Notes under the pieces: generated by a model
What the model was told of the DNA's origin: nothing
The model's input: the letters and a program-made list of their open reading frames with translations, nothing else
Database searches by the model: none
Source of the DNA: SSSZ01 sp036732025
GTDB taxonomy: Bacteria > Pseudomonadota > Gammaproteobacteria > Burkholderiales > Rhodocyclaceae
Direction of reading: 5' to 3'
NCBI GenBank assembly: GCA_036732025.1
Contig: DAINDE010000010.1
Coordinates: forward strand, 1 to 64,000
Length of the DNA stretch: 64,000 nucleotides
Made by a program: the position numbers and the translations under genes
Shown: in pieces, positions 1 to 9,111 of the stretch
Numbering within the stretch: position 1 is the stretch's first letter
Layout: each line of letters starts with the position of its first letter

Positions 1-318
1 CGGCGCCGGGGCCGCAGCGGGCGCAGCGGCCTTGGGCGCCTCGGCCTTGGCGGCAGGCGCCGCAGCGCCGGCCTTGGCTTCGGTGTCGATCTTGGCAATG
101 ACTTCGCCGGAGGTCACGGTCTCGCCGTCACCCTTGACGATTTCGACCAGGACGCCGGCATCCGGCGCCGGCACTTCGAGGACGACCTTGTCGGTTTCGA
201 TGTCGATGACGATCTCGTCGCGGGCAACGGCCTCGCCGACCTTCTTCTTCCAGGACGCCAGCGTGCCTTCGGCGACGGACTCGGAGAGCTGGGGAACTTT
301 GACTTCGATAATGCTCAT
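1..318 (-). CDS. sucB: Dihydrolipoyl succinyltransferase (E2 of 2-oxoglutarate dehydrogenase), N-terminal part
   Basis: This is the first 106 codons of the E2 subunit; the rest runs off the left edge of the window. The lipoyl domain is clear: the motif IETDKVVLEVPAP carries the lipoylated lysine at about residue 44. It is followed by an Ala/Pro-rich linker typical of E2 proteins. The ATG has a GGAG ribosome site a few bases upstream and begins 24 bases after the sucA stop, so the two are almost certainly co-transcribed. The 2-oxo acid dehydrogenase type (succinyl rather than acetyl transferase) is inferred from the adjacent sucA, since the catalytic domain lies outside the window. Confidence 0.93.
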   Translation of the reverse strand, partial: MSIIEVKVPQLSESVAEGTLASWKKKVGEAVARDEIVIDIETDKVVLEVPAPDAGVLVEIVKGDGETVTSGEVIAKIDTEAKAGAAAPAAKAEAPKAAAPAAAPAP

Positions 319-342
319 AGTGGCTCCACTCTTGCAGTGTTA

Positions 343-3180
343 TTAGTAGTCGATCTTGCCGAGGGCGGACTCGACCAGGGCCTTTTGTTGCTCGTTGTGC
401 TTGGCCAGGTAGCCGACCGCCGGCGACGAGGATGCCGGCCGGGAGACCAGCAGCAGCTTCTGCTTGGCGCCCAACTGGGTATCCAGGTGATGGCGGGAGG
501 CGAACCAGTACCAGGCGCCCTGGTTGCGCGGCTCTTCCTGGCACCAGACGATTTCCGTCGCCTTGGGGTACTTGGCCAGTTCCTTCGCCAGGGAATCCTG
601 CGGGAAGGGGTAGAGCTGCTCCAGGCGGACGATGGCGATGTTGTTCAGCTTCTTCTCGCGACGGGCCGCCACCAGGTCGTAATACACCTTGCCGCAGCAG
701 AGGATGACGCGGGTGACCTTCTTCGGATCGATCTTGTCCACTTCGCCGATGACGCGCTGGAACTCGCCGTTGGCCAGGTCTTCCAGGGGAGAGCAGGCGT
801 CCTTGTGGCGCAGCAGGGACTTCGGCGACATGACGATCAGCGGCTTCCTCTGCATGCGCACCGCCTGGCGGCGCAGCATGTGGAAGACCTGGGCAGCGGT
901 GGTGGGCACGCAGACTTCCATGTTCATCTCGGCGCAGGCCTGCATGTAGCGCTCCAGGCGGGCGGAGGAGTGCTCCGGACCCTGGCCTTCGTAGCCGTGG
1001 GGCAGCAGCATGACCAGGCCGCAGGCCCGGCCCCACTTGGCTTCGCCGGAGGAGATGAACTGGTCGATGACCACCTGGGCGCCGTTGGCAAAGTCGCCGA
1101 ACTGGCCTTCCCAGATCACCAGTTCGTAGGGGTTGGCGGAGGCGTAGCCGTAGTCGAAGGCCAGGACAGCCTCTTCGGACAGTACGGAGTCGTAGCACTG
1201 GAAGCCGGCCTGCTTCTCCTGCAGATGCTGCAGGGGGTAGTAGGTGCCTTCGTTCCAGTTTTCGCGGTTCTGGTCGTGGAAGGCGGCGTGGCGGTGGAAG
1301 AAGGTGCCGCGGCCGACGTCCTCACCGGAGATGCGCACGCCGTAACCGGAAACCAGCAGGGAGGCATAAGCCAGATTCTCGGCCATGCCCCAGTCCACCG
1401 GCAGCTTGCCCTCGCCCATGGCGGCCCGGTCCTCGGCGATCTTCTTGACCCGGGAATGGAGGGTGAAGCCTGCGGGGAAGGTGGTCAGACGCTCGGACAG
1501 GCGCTTGAGATCCTTGACCGGCACCCGCGTGTCGCAGGTCTCGATGTAGTTCTTGGCGAGATAGGGCGTCCAGTCGATGGTGTTGGGGTGCTTGTAGCCC
1601 GCCAGCACCGGGTTGTAGAGCAGCTCGCCCTTGTCCAGGTGCTCGCGGTACTGGGCGATCATCTGGTCGGGACCGTCGGCCGGCAGCACGCCCTCGGCGA
1701 TCAGCTTGTCGCCGTAGAGCTTGCGGGTGCCCGGGTGCTGGGCGATCTTCTTGTACATCAGCGGCTGGGTGACCATCGGCTCGTCCTGCTCGTTGTGGCC
1801 AAGCTTGCGGAAGCAGATGATGTCCACCACCACGTCCTTCTTGAACTGCTGGCGGAATTCCATGGCCACCTGGGTGACCAGGGCCACCGCTTCCGGATCG
1901 TCGCCATTGACGTGGAAGATGGGGGCGTCGGCCATCTTGAAGATGTCCGTGCAGTAAAGCGACGAGCGATAGTCGCGGGGGTCGCTGGTGGTGAAGCCGA
2001 TCTGGTTGTTCACCACGATGTGCAGGGTGCCGCCGACACCATAGCCACGGGTCTGGGCGAAGTTGAGCATTTCCTGGTTGACGCCCTGGCCGGCCACGGC
2101 GGCGTCGCCGTGCACCAGGATGGGCAGGACCTTGGTCTTGCCGTCGGCGCCGCGGCGGACCTGGCGGGCATAGACGGAACCTTCCACCACCGGGTTGACG
2201 ATTTCCAGGTGGGAGGGGTTGAAGGCCAGGGTCAGGTGGCAGGGGCCGCCCGGGGTATGGACGTCGGAGGAATAACCCAGGTGGTACTTGACGTCGCCGG
2301 CAGACAGGTCGCTCTTCTTCTTGCCTTCGAATTCGGCGAAAAGCATGGAGGGAGCCTTGCCCAGGGTATTGACCAGGACGTTGAGACGGCCGCGGTGAGC
2401 CATGCCGATGACTACTTCGTCAACGCCAAGCCGGCCGCCGGTGCGGATGGCCTCGTCCATGGAGACGATGAGGGATTCGCCGCCTTCCAGGGAGAAGCGC
2501 TTCTGGCCGACGTACTTGGTGTGCAGGTAGCGTTCCAGGGTTTCCGCCGCCGTCAGGCGCTCCAGCAGGCGCTTCTTCTGCTCGGGATTGTAGGCGCCGC
2601 GGGAGCGGATGGTTTCCAGGCGCTCCTGGAGCCAGCGCTTCTCGGCGTACTCGCTCATGTACATGTATTCGACGCCGACGGAGCCGCAGTAGGTCTCCTT
2701 GAGGGCCTCGACGATGTCGCGGAGCTTGGCGTTTTCCGAAGTACCCTTGAAGGAACCGGCGTTGAAGGTCTGGTTCAGGTCGGCGTCGGAAAAACCGTAG
2801 AAGGACAGTTCCAGCTCCTGGATCTGCGGGCGGGGCATGCGCTTGAGCGGATCCAGGTCGGCCCAGCGGGTACCCAGGAAACGGTAGGCATTGATCAGTT
2901 GCAGGACGGAAACCTGCTTCTTGCCATCGGCGGCGGCAGCCGGGGCCACCGGGCGGAACCCGCCGTCCTTGGCCAACTCGGCGAAGGCGGCAATGACCGG
3001 GGCGTGGGGCACGTCGCGGGCGACGAAGCCGGGCATCTGCGCCAGACGATCGAAGTAATCCCGCCATTCCTCGGGAACGGAAGCGGGATTGTCCAGGTAG
3101 TTTTCGTAAAGCTCTTCGACGAACGGCGCGTTGCCGCCGAAGTACATGGAGCTGTCGAACAGTTGCGTCATCGTAGTCAT
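343..3180 (-). CDS. sucA: 2-oxoglutarate dehydrogenase E1 component
   Basis: The protein of about 945 residues matches the E1 family length and order: an N-terminal region with the LFDSSMYFGGNAPFVEELY-like start, a thiamine diphosphate domain, and a transketolase C-terminal domain. It contains characteristic stretches such as GMAHRGRLNVL, HGDAAVAGQG and EGQFGDFANGAQ. It decarboxylates 2-oxoglutarate and passes the succinyl group to SucB. I chose the ATG at 3180 because an AGGGG motif sits at proper distance; an in-frame ATG at 3186 overlaps that motif, and another lies at 3171. The gene follows gltA, from which it is separated by a strong terminator, so it may have its own promoter in the 70-base gap or depend on read-through. 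Confidence 0.97.
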   Translation of the reverse strand: MTTMTQLFDSSMYFGGNAPFVEELYENYLDNPASVPEEWRDYFDRLAQMPGFVARDVPHAPVIAAFAELAKDGGFRPVAPAAAADGKKQVSVLQLINAYRFLGTRWADLDPLKRMPRPQIQELELSFYGFSDADLNQTFNAGSFKGTSENAKLRDIVEALKETYCGSVGVEYMYMSEYAEKRWLQERLETIRSRGAYNPEQKKRLLERLTAAETLERYLHTKYVGQKRFSLEGGESLIVSMDEAIRTGGRLGVDEVVIGMAHRGRLNVLVNTLGKAPSMLFAEFEGKKKSDLSAGDVKYHLGYSSDVHTPGGPCHLTLAFNPSHLEIVNPVVEGSVYARQVRRGADGKTKVLPILVHGDAAVAGQGVNQEMLNFAQTRGYGVGGTLHIVVNNQIGFTTSDPRDYRSSLYCTDIFKMADAPIFHVNGDDPEAVALVTQVAMEFRQQFKKDVVVDIICFRKLGHNEQDEPMVTQPLMYKKIAQHPGTRKLYGDKLIAEGVLPADGPDQMIAQYREHLDKGELLYNPVLAGYKHPNTIDWTPYLAKNYIETCDTRVPVKDLKRLSERLTTFPAGFTLHSRVKKIAEDRAAMGEGKLPVDWGMAENLAYASLLVSGYGVRISGEDVGRGTFFHRHAAFHDQNRENWNEGTYYPLQHLQEKQAGFQCYDSVLSEEAVLAFDYGYASANPYELVIWEGQFGDFANGAQVVIDQFISSGEAKWGRACGLVMLLPHGYEGQGPEHSSARLERYMQACAEMNMEVCVPTTAAQVFHMLRRQAVRMQRKPLIVMSPKSLLRHKDACSPLEDLANGEFQRVIGEVDKIDPKKVTRVILCCGKVYYDLVAARREKKLNNIAIVRLEQLYPFPQDSLAKELAKYPKATEIVWCQEEPRNQGAWYWFASRHHLDTQLGAKQKLLLVSRPASSSPAVGYLAKHNEQQKALVESALGKIDY

Positions 3181-3250
3181 AGGCATCCCCTAGTGGGTGT
3201 TTTATTTCTCTGTAGCTCTCGGGGTGCGATACCCATGCGGGCATCGCGGG

Positions 3251-3279
3251 TAAAAAAAGGGCGGCCCCGGGCCGCCCTT
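3251..3279 (-). terminator. Rho-independent terminator after gltA
   Basis: Read on the minus strand, a GC-only hairpin (GGGCGGCC pairing with GGCCGCCC) is followed by seven T residues. It lies immediately downstream of the gltA stop codon and upstream of sucA. This should uncouple most gltA transcripts from sucAB. Confidence 0.85.
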
Positions 3280-3287
3280 CTCTTTCT

Positions 3288-4586
3288 TTAGCCGCGCTGG
3301 GCCAGCGGTACCACGTCCCGCTTGGCGGCGCCAATGTAGAGCTGGCGCGGGCGACCGATCTTGTATTCCGGATCGGTGATCATTTCCTCCCACTGGGTCA
3401 TCCAGCCGACGGTACGGGCCAGGGCGAAGATGCAGGTGAACATCTCGGTCGGGATGCCGATGGCCTTCTGGACGATGCCGGAGTAGAAGTCCACGTTCGG
3501 ATAGAGCTTCTTCTCGACGAAGTACGGATCTTCCAGGGCGATCTTCTCGAGTTCCATGGCCAGCTTGAAGAGGCGGTCGTTCTGCAGGCCGAGTTCCTGG
3601 AGAACCTCGCCGCAGACCTTGCGCATGAGCTTGGCGCGGGGGTCGAAGTTCTTGTAGACGCGGTGGCCGAAGCCCATCAGCTTGAAGGAATCGTTCTTGT
3701 CCTTGGCGCGGTTGATGTACTCGCCGACGCGGGAAACGTCGCCGATTTCTTCCAGCATCTGCAGGCAGGCCTCGTTGGCGCCCCCGTGGGCCGGACCCCA
3801 CAGGCAGGCGATGCCGGCGGCGATACAGGCGAAGGGGTTGGCGCCGGAGGAGCCTGCCAGACGCACCGTGGAGGTGGAGGCGTTCTGCTCGTGGTCGGCG
3901 TGCAGGGTGAAAATGACGTCGAGGGCGCGGACCAGCACCGGGTTCGGCACGTACTTCTCGCAGGGGTTGCCGAACATCATGCGCATGAAGTTGGCGGTGT
4001 AGTCCAGCTCGTTGTCCGGATACATGAAGGGCATGCCGGTGCTGTACTTGTAGGCCATGGCGACGATGGTCGGCATCTTGGCCACGAGGCGGTTGAAGCT
4101 GACGTTGCGATGGTCGGCATCGGAGAAGTCCATCGCGTCGTGGTAGAAGGCGGACAGTGCACCGACCACGCCGGTCATGACAGCCATCGGGTGGGCGTCA
4201 CGGCGGAAGCCGGAGTAGAACTTGGTGAGCTGTTCGTGGACCATGGTGTGATTCTTGATGGTCTTCTCGAACTGGGTCTTCTGGGTGGCGTTGGGCAGCT
4301 CGCCGTTTTTCAGCAGGTAGGTGACTTCCAGGAAGTTGCAGTTTTCGGCCAGCTGCTCGATGGGGTATCCCCGGTACAGCAGCTCGCCCTTGTCACCGTC
4401 GATGAAGGTGATCTTGGACTTGCAGCTGGCGGTGGAGAGGAAACCCGAGTCATAGGTGAAGAGGCCGGTCTTGCCGCCGAGGGTACGGATATCGACACAG
4501 TCGTTGCCGTGGGTCGGGGACATGATCGGGAATTCGACGGGAGCCTGTCCGTCGATACTCAGGGTTGCCTTGCGTTCGGTCGTCAT
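3288..4586 (-). CDS. gltA: Citrate synthase
   Basis: The 432-residue protein is a type II (hexameric, NADH-sensitive class) citrate synthase by length and sequence. It holds the catalytic histidine motif GPAHGGANEA, the second histidine motif MGFGHRVYKNFDPRA and the C-terminal arginine region. It condenses acetyl-CoA with oxaloacetate at the entry of the TCA cycle. The ATG has an AAGGGAAG ribosome site. It follows sdhE by 81 bases and belongs to the same TCA block. Confidence 0.97.
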   Translation of the reverse strand: MTTERKATLSIDGQAPVEFPIMSPTHGNDCVDIRTLGGKTGLFTYDSGFLSTASCKSKITFIDGDKGELLYRGYPIEQLAENCNFLEVTYLLKNGELPNATQKTQFEKTIKNHTMVHEQLTKFYSGFRRDAHPMAVMTGVVGALSAFYHDAMDFSDADHRNVSFNRLVAKMPTIVAMAYKYSTGMPFMYPDNELDYTANFMRMMFGNPCEKYVPNPVLVRALDVIFTLHADHEQNASTSTVRLAGSSGANPFACIAAGIACLWGPAHGGANEACLQMLEEIGDVSRVGEYINRAKDKNDSFKLMGFGHRVYKNFDPRAKLMRKVCGEVLQELGLQNDRLFKLAMELEKIALEDPYFVEKKLYPNVDFYSGIVQKAIGIPTEMFTCIFALARTVGWMTQWEEMITDPEYKIGRPRQLYIGAAKRDVVPLAQRG

Positions 4587-4667
4587 GGTGTCTTCCCTTT
4601 ACAGGTGTAGGTGGTCACTGCACTGCAAAAAAACGGCAAGCGCCAGAATTTAGGACACTTACCTTAC

Positions 4668-4910
4668 TTAACTCTTACGCAACATGGCCACGATCGGGGC
4701 CAAACGAGGATCATCGCACTCGGACTGACCGCTGATCAAGTACCAGAGGTCGTGATCCTCCATGTCCGCCAGTTCCGCGAACGCCTGTTTCTGCTCTTCG
4801 CTGAGGGCCTCGAAGCCGTCGTCGAGAAAGCGCGTCAGCGTGATATCCAGTTCGAGCAGGGCCCGGCGGATACAACGCCAACGCAGGCGTTCGTAGTCGG
4901 CGCGTTCCAT
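4668..4910 (-). CDS. sdhE: FAD assembly factor SdhE
   Basis: The 80-residue protein has the length and layout of the SdhE/YgfY family, which promotes covalent attachment of FAD to SdhA. Conserved features are an Arg/Trp-rich start (RLRWRCIRR), the helix LLELDITLTRFL and the DHDLWYLISG region. The start codon overlaps the sdhB stop by one base (TGATG), so translation is coupled. One oddity: the family motif RGxxE reads R-A-L-L-E here, with alanine for the glycine that is important for flavinylation in Escherichia coli. The assignment is firm from context; whether the substitution matters is unknown. Confidence 0.9.
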   Translation of the reverse strand: MERADYERLRWRCIRRALLELDITLTRFLDDGFEALSEEQKQAFAELADMEDHDLWYLISGQSECDDPRLAPIVAMLRKS

Positions 4911-5620
4911 CACACTGCGCGGCGGACCATCATGTCCTTGATCTTGCCGATGGCCTGGGTCGGGTTGAGGCCCTTCGGACAGACATCGACGCAGTTCATG
5001 ATGGTGTGGCAGCGGAACAGGCGGTACGGATCCTCGAGGTTGTCGAGGCGCTCGTTGGTGGCCTGGTCGCGGGTGTCGGCGATGAAGCGGTAGGCTGCCA
5101 AGAGGCCGGCCGGGCCGACGAACTTGTCCGGGTTCCACCAGAACGACGGGCAGGAGGTCGAGCAGCAGGCGCACAGGATGCACTCGTAGAGGCCGTTCAG
5201 CTCCTCGCGGTCTTCCGGGGACTGCAGGCGCTCGCGCTCCGGCGGCGGATCGTTGTTGATCAGGTAGGGCTTGATCGAGTGGTACTGCTTGAAGAACTGG
5301 GTCATGTCCACGATCAGGTCGCGGATGACCGGCAGGCCGGGCAGCGGACGCAGGACGATGGGCTGCTTCAGTTCGTCGATGTCGGTCAAGCAGGCCAGGC
5401 CGTTCTTGCCGTTGATGTTCATGGCGTCGGAACCGCAGACGCCTTCGCGGCAGGAGCGGCGATAGGACAGGGTGTCGTCCTTCGCCTTCAGCTTGGTCAG
5501 GGCGTCGAGCAGCTTGCGGTCGGTCGGCTCGAGTTCGACCGAGATATCCTGCATGTAGGGCGCGTCGTCCTTGTCCGGATCGTAGCGGTAGATGCTGAAT
5601 TGAACCGTACGTTTGCTCAT
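4910..5620 (-). CDS. sdhB: Succinate dehydrogenase iron-sulfur subunit
   Basis: The 236-residue protein carries the three iron-sulfur cluster motifs of SdhB in order: SCREGVCGSDAMNINGKNGLAC for the 2Fe-2S cluster, CILCACCSTSCPSFWWN for 4Fe-4S, and CHTIMNCVDVCPKGLNP for 3Fe-4S. It moves electrons from the SdhA flavin to quinone. It sits between sdhA and sdhE in the usual operon order, 12 bases downstream of the sdhA stop. Confidence 0.97.
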   Translation of the reverse strand: MSKRTVQFSIYRYDPDKDDAPYMQDISVELEPTDRKLLDALTKLKAKDDTLSYRRSCREGVCGSDAMNINGKNGLACLTDIDELKQPIVLRPLPGLPVIRDLIVDMTQFFKQYHSIKPYLINNDPPPERERLQSPEDREELNGLYECILCACCSTSCPSFWWNPDKFVGPAGLLAAYRFIADTRDQATNERLDNLEDPYRLFRCHTIMNCVDVCPKGLNPTQAIGKIKDMMVRRAV

Positions 5621-5632
5621 GGTCTTCTCCGA

Positions 5633-7417
5633 TTAGTACGAACGCGTCTTCAGCGCGATGGGCTCGACGGTCAGCGGCTGCATGTTGACCGGCTTGTAGG
5701 TGATCGTGTTGTCGACCGGGTTGAACAGCGTATGCTTCAGCCATTCCTTGTCGTTGCGGCCGTTCGGGAATTCCGGGGTATCCGGCGCGTCGTCGCGGAC
5801 GTGGGCGCCGCGGGATTCCTTGCGGGCCTCGGCAGAGATCATGGTGGCCTTGGCGACCTCGATCAGGTTCTCCATTTCCAGGGCTTCGGTCCGGGCCGTG
5901 TTCCAGGCCATGGACTTGTCCTTGATCTCGAGCTGGCGGGCGGCCTTTTCGATTTCCAGGATCTTGTCGACGCCGCTCTTGAGCAGGTCGCCAAAGCGGA
6001 AGACGCCGGCATGGTTCTGCATGGTGCGCTGCATGGCCAGGCGGGTTTCATGCACGTTGGCGCCACCCTTGCGGCTGTCGATGGCGGCGACGCGGGCCAG
6101 GGACTTCTCGGCAGCGTCCTTGGGCAGTTCGCGGTGGGCCTTGCCGGCCTTGAGGTCTTCCACGGCGGAATCGCCGGCGGACTTGCCAAAGACCAGGAGA
6201 TCGAGGAGCGAGTTGGTGCCCAGGCGGTTGGCGCCGTGCACCGAGGCGCAGGCGCATTCGCCGGCAGCGTAGAAGCCCGGAACGATGGTGTTGTAGTCGC
6301 CGTTCTGCGGCACCACGACACGACCGGAGTAATGGGTCGGGATGCCGCCCATCTGGTAGTGGCAGGTCGGCACCACCGGCAGCGGTTCCTTGATGCAATC
6401 GACACCGGCGAACTGCAGGCCGATTTCGCGGATACCCGGCAGACGCTTCATGATGGTGTTGGGGTCGAGGTGGGTGATGTCGAGCAGGACGTAGTCCTTG
6501 TTGACGCCACAGCCGCGGCCTTCGTTGATTTCGGTGGTCATGGCGCGGGAAACCACGTCGCGCGACGCCAGATCCTTGGCGTTCGGCGCGTAGCGCTCCA
6601 TGAAGCGTTCCTTGTTGGCGTTGCGCAGAATGCCGCCTTCGCCACGCACGCCTTCGGTGATCAGCACGCCGGCACCGGCGACGCCGGTCGGGTGGAATTG
6701 CCAGAACTCCATGTCCTCCAGCGGGATGCCGGCGCGTGCCGCCATGCCCAGGCCGTCACCGGTGTTGATGAAGGCGTTGGTGGAAGAGTAGAAGATACGA
6801 CCGGCACCGCCGGTCGCGAAGATGGTGGCGCGGGTATGGAAGATGACGATCTGGCCGGTTTCCATTTCCATCGCGGTGACGCCGAGGACATGACCTTCGC
6901 TGTCGCGGATCAGGTCGAGGGCCATCCATTCGACGAAGAACTGGGTATTGGCCTTGACGTTGCGCTGGTACATGGCGTGCAGCATGGCGTGACCGGTACG
7001 GTCAGCCGCGGCGCAGGAGCGACGCACCGGCTTTTCGCCGAAGTTCGACATGTGGCCGCCGAACGGGCGCTGGTAGATCTTGCCGTTGTCGGTCCGGTCG
7101 AACGGCATGCCGTAGTGTTCGAGCTCGACGACGCACTCGTTGGCCTTCTTCACCATGAATTCGATCGCGTCCTGGTCGCCTAGCCAGTCGGAACCCTTGA
7201 CGGTGTCGTACATGTGCCAGTGCCAGTGATCTTCCTCGGAGTTGCCGAGCGACGCGGCGACGCCGCCCTGGGCGGCGACGGTATGGGAACGTGTCGGGAA
7301 GACCTTGGAAAGGACGGCCGTCTTCAGGCCGGCTTCGGACAATTGGATGGCGGAACGCAGACCGGCGCCACCGGCACCGACGATGACCGCATCGAACTTC
7401 AGAACGGGAATACTCAC
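5633..7417 (-). CDS. sdhA: Succinate dehydrogenase flavoprotein subunit
   Basis: The 594-residue protein begins with the FAD-binding motif VIVGAGGAGLRSA and contains RSHTVAAQGG, whose histidine takes the covalent FAD. Substrate and catalytic regions such as EFWQFHPTG and RGEGGILRN are present. I place the start at a GTG (7417): a GGAGG ribosome site lies at correct spacing inside the end of sdhD, and upstream codons only read into sdhD. It oxidises succinate to fumarate on the cytoplasmic face of complex II. Confidence 0.97.
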   Translation of the reverse strand: MSIPVLKFDAVIVGAGGAGLRSAIQLSEAGLKTAVLSKVFPTRSHTVAAQGGVAASLGNSEEDHWHWHMYDTVKGSDWLGDQDAIEFMVKKANECVVELEHYGMPFDRTDNGKIYQRPFGGHMSNFGEKPVRRSCAAADRTGHAMLHAMYQRNVKANTQFFVEWMALDLIRDSEGHVLGVTAMEMETGQIVIFHTRATIFATGGAGRIFYSSTNAFINTGDGLGMAARAGIPLEDMEFWQFHPTGVAGAGVLITEGVRGEGGILRNANKERFMERYAPNAKDLASRDVVSRAMTTEINEGRGCGVNKDYVLLDITHLDPNTIMKRLPGIREIGLQFAGVDCIKEPLPVVPTCHYQMGGIPTHYSGRVVVPQNGDYNTIVPGFYAAGECACASVHGANRLGTNSLLDLLVFGKSAGDSAVEDLKAGKAHRELPKDAAEKSLARVAAIDSRKGGANVHETRLAMQRTMQNHAGVFRFGDLLKSGVDKILEIEKAARQLEIKDKSMAWNTARTEALEMENLIEVAKATMISAEARKESRGAHVRDDAPDTPEFPNGRNDKEWLKHTLFNPVDNTITYKPVNMQPLTVEPIALKTRSY

Positions 7418-7419
7418 GC

Positions 7420-7767
7420 TTACAGCCTCCAGAGAATCGCAGCAGCCCACGCGGTGTAGCCCACCAACGCGGCAATGGTCAGGACGTGCAGGGTCAGGCG
7501 GACGCCCGTCGGCTTCACGTAGTCCATCCAGATGTCACGCACGCCAATCCAGGCGTGGTAGAACAGGCTGAGGAAGAAGAGGAAGGTCACGAACTTGATG
7601 AAGCCGTTGGCGAAGACGCCCTGCCAGGCTTCGAAGGTGCTCGGACGCACGATGAGGAGTACGGCAGCCATGAGGACCGAGTACACCGCCATGATGACGG
7701 CGGTGGCGCGCTGGGCGATCCAGTCCTTGAGGCCGTAGTGGGCGCCGACGACGTTGCGATTGATCAC
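7420..7767 (-). CDS. sdhD: Succinate dehydrogenase membrane anchor subunit
   Basis: This about 115-residue protein has three predicted membrane helices (roughly residues 22-40, 55-75 and 90-110) and the start INRNVVGAHYGLKDW typical of beta- and gammaproteobacterial SdhD. Together with SdhC it anchors SdhAB and holds haem b and the quinone site. The likely start is a GTG whose last bases overlap the sdhC stop (GTGA), preceded by a run of G residues as ribosome site. It ends two bases before the sdhA start codon. Confidence 0.92.
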   Translation of the reverse strand: MINRNVVGAHYGLKDWIAQRATAVIMAVYSVLMAAVLLIVRPSTFEAWQGVFANGFIKFVTFLFFLSLFYHAWIGVRDIWMDYVKPTGVRLTLHVLTIAALVGYTAWAAAILWRL

Positions 7768-8150
7768 AGCAGAATCCCCCACAGAACCAGGGTGAGCGGG
7801 ATGCTCACGGCGAAGACGACGGCGGCCGACTTGCGGGCTGCCTCCTTCTCGATGCCCACGTGGAGATCGAGCAGCAGGAAGCGGATGCCGGCGCAGAAGT
7901 GGTGCGCATAAGCCCAGATCAGGCCCGCCAGGACGACCTTGGCCGGCAGCGAGGAAGCGACGGACTTGAAGGTGGCGAAGGTGTCGGCGGACGTCAGGCT
8001 CGCCCCGAACAGCCAGAGCAGGACGGGAAGGCAGAGAAAGAGGCCGGCCCCGCTGACCCGGTGCAGAATGGAAACTTTGCCCGGCAAAGGCAGCCTTATT
8101 GTCGTCAAGTCCAAGTTCTTTGGACGCTTCTTGATGGTCATTTCTGCCAT
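7764..8150 (-). CDS. sdhC: Succinate dehydrogenase cytochrome b556 subunit
   Basis: The 128-residue protein matches SdhC: the N-terminal motif RPKNLDL..IRLPLPGKVSILHRVSG, followed by three hydrophobic helices and the HHFCAGIRFLLLD segment with the haem-ligand histidine. I prefer the ATG at 8150 because a GAGGG motif lies nine bases upstream; an ATG three codons earlier overlaps that motif. It is the first gene of the sdhCDABE unit. Confidence 0.94.
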   Translation of the reverse strand: MAEMTIKKRPKNLDLTTIRLPLPGKVSILHRVSGAGLFLCLPVLLWLFGASLTSADTFATFKSVASSLPAKVVLAGLIWAYAHHFCAGIRFLLLDLHVGIEKEAARKSAAVVFAVSIPLTLVLWGILL

Positions 8151-8211
8151 GAACGTCATCCCTCGCGAAAGAGTGCGGTTATCCGCTTGTACGTGGTTGA
8201 AAAGGTCCGTA

Positions 8212-8217
8212 ATTATA
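8212..8217 (-). promoter_or_regulatory. Candidate -10 element of the sdh promoter
   Basis: On the minus strand a perfect TATAAT lies about 60 bases upstream of the sdhC start codon, in an AT-rich patch of an otherwise GC-rich region. The matching -35 position is weak, so an activator may be needed. No copy of the palindrome found next to mdh is visible here. Confidence 0.4.
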
Positions 8218-8285
8218 CATTCAAAATCAGGCGAGACACAGACACATCCTCGCTTCCGGGGCTAGTTCCTTGGCCCTAACCCGGC

Positions 8286-9041
8286 TCATCCCAGTTCGTT
8301 GGCGTAGTGGTGGCAGCGGGTGCAATAGAGGCCGCGCCGCCATTCCACCGGCTTGTTGCCATAGGTAAATGCCGTCCGCTCCACCAGCAGCAAAGGGTCT
8401 CCAGGCTTCAGCCCGAGGAGCCCGGCGCAGTGCGCATCCGCAGCGATGGCCCGCAGGCGTTCCTCGGCCCGGATCATGCGCACGCCGTATTCGCCCTCGA
8501 ACAGGCTGTAGAGCGAGCGATCCCAGCCGCGCAGACGCTCCAGGGAAAGACCGGGGAACATTTCGCCAACCAGGTAGATCTGGTCCAGCACCACCGGCTC
8601 GCCATCGAAGCGCAACAGGCGCTCCATGAATACCACCGGATCCTTCTCGGCGATGTTGAGGGCCAACGCCACCTCGGCGGAGGCCGGCTCGACGCGACAG
8701 GAGAGCGGCTCGCTGGAGGAATGCCCGGCCTCGCCGGAATCGGGGACGAGACGGAGAAAGCGATAGAAGGAACGGGGGTCGTCGTGGGTGGCCACGAAGG
8801 TGCCCTTGCCCTGGCGGCGCACCAGCATGTTCTCCGCCGCCATCTCGTCGATGGCCTTGCGTACGGTGCCCTGGCTGACGTTGAAACGGGCAGCGAGTTC
8901 CGCTTCGCTCGGAATGGCGTCGCCCGGCCCCCACTCGCCGGCTTCCAGGCTCTTGATCATGAACTCCTTGATCTGGCGGTAAAGCGGGCTGAAGGTAGGC
9001 GACGGGGAGCGCATGATCGAGCGGGAAGCTTCGCGATTCAT
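8286..9041 (-). CDS. GntR-family (HutC/UTRA) transcriptional regulator
   Basis: The roughly 251-residue protein has an N-terminal GntR winged helix (SPLYRQIKEFMI ... IPSEAELAARFNVSQGTVRKAIDEM ... RRQGKGTFVA, about residues 18-85) and a C-terminal UTRA ligand-binding domain. It ends in a short Cys/His tail (CTRCHHYANEL), possibly a metal site. It lies between the sdh operon and mdh, and diverges from mdh across a perfect palindrome, so a role in controlling TCA genes is a reasonable inference. The start is uncertain: a GTG at 9059 and an ATG at 9014 are also in frame and none has a clear ribosome site. The ligand is unknown. Confidence 0.88.
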   Translation of the reverse strand: MNREASRSIMRSPSPTFSPLYRQIKEFMIKSLEAGEWGPGDAIPSEAELAARFNVSQGTVRKAIDEMAAENMLVRRQGKGTFVATHDDPRSFYRFLRLVPDSGEAGHSSSEPLSCRVEPASAEVALALNIAEKDPVVFMERLLRFDGEPVVLDQIYLVGEMFPGLSLERLRGWDRSLYSLFEGEYGVRMIRAEERLRAIAADAHCAGLLGLKPGDPLLLVERTAFTYGNKPVEWRRGLYCTRCHHYANELG

Positions 9042-9086
9042 GGACGGCAATTTCAGCACAATTTCGATTTAACGTCTATCAAAAGT

Positions 9087-9102
9087 TGTCTTATATAAGA
9101 CA
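9087..9102. promoter_or_regulatory. 16-bp perfect palindrome, likely GntR-regulator operator
   Basis: TGTCTTATATAAGACA is a perfect inverted repeat in the intergenic region between the GntR-type gene and mdh. It ends nine bases before the -35 box of the mdh promoter and lies about 45 bases upstream of the regulator gene, where it may also overlap that gene's own promoter. A half-matching copy (GTCTTATATA) occurs upstream of acnB at 61742-61751. That the adjacent GntR protein binds it is inferred from position. Confidence 0.65.
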
Positions 9103-9111
9103 GATGACGAA

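Noticed and set aside
337..3291. A 984-codon open frame on the plus strand opposite sucA
   Set aside because: It is the antisense shadow of sucA in GC-rich DNA, has low-complexity Val/Gly/His/Leu composition and no ribosome site.
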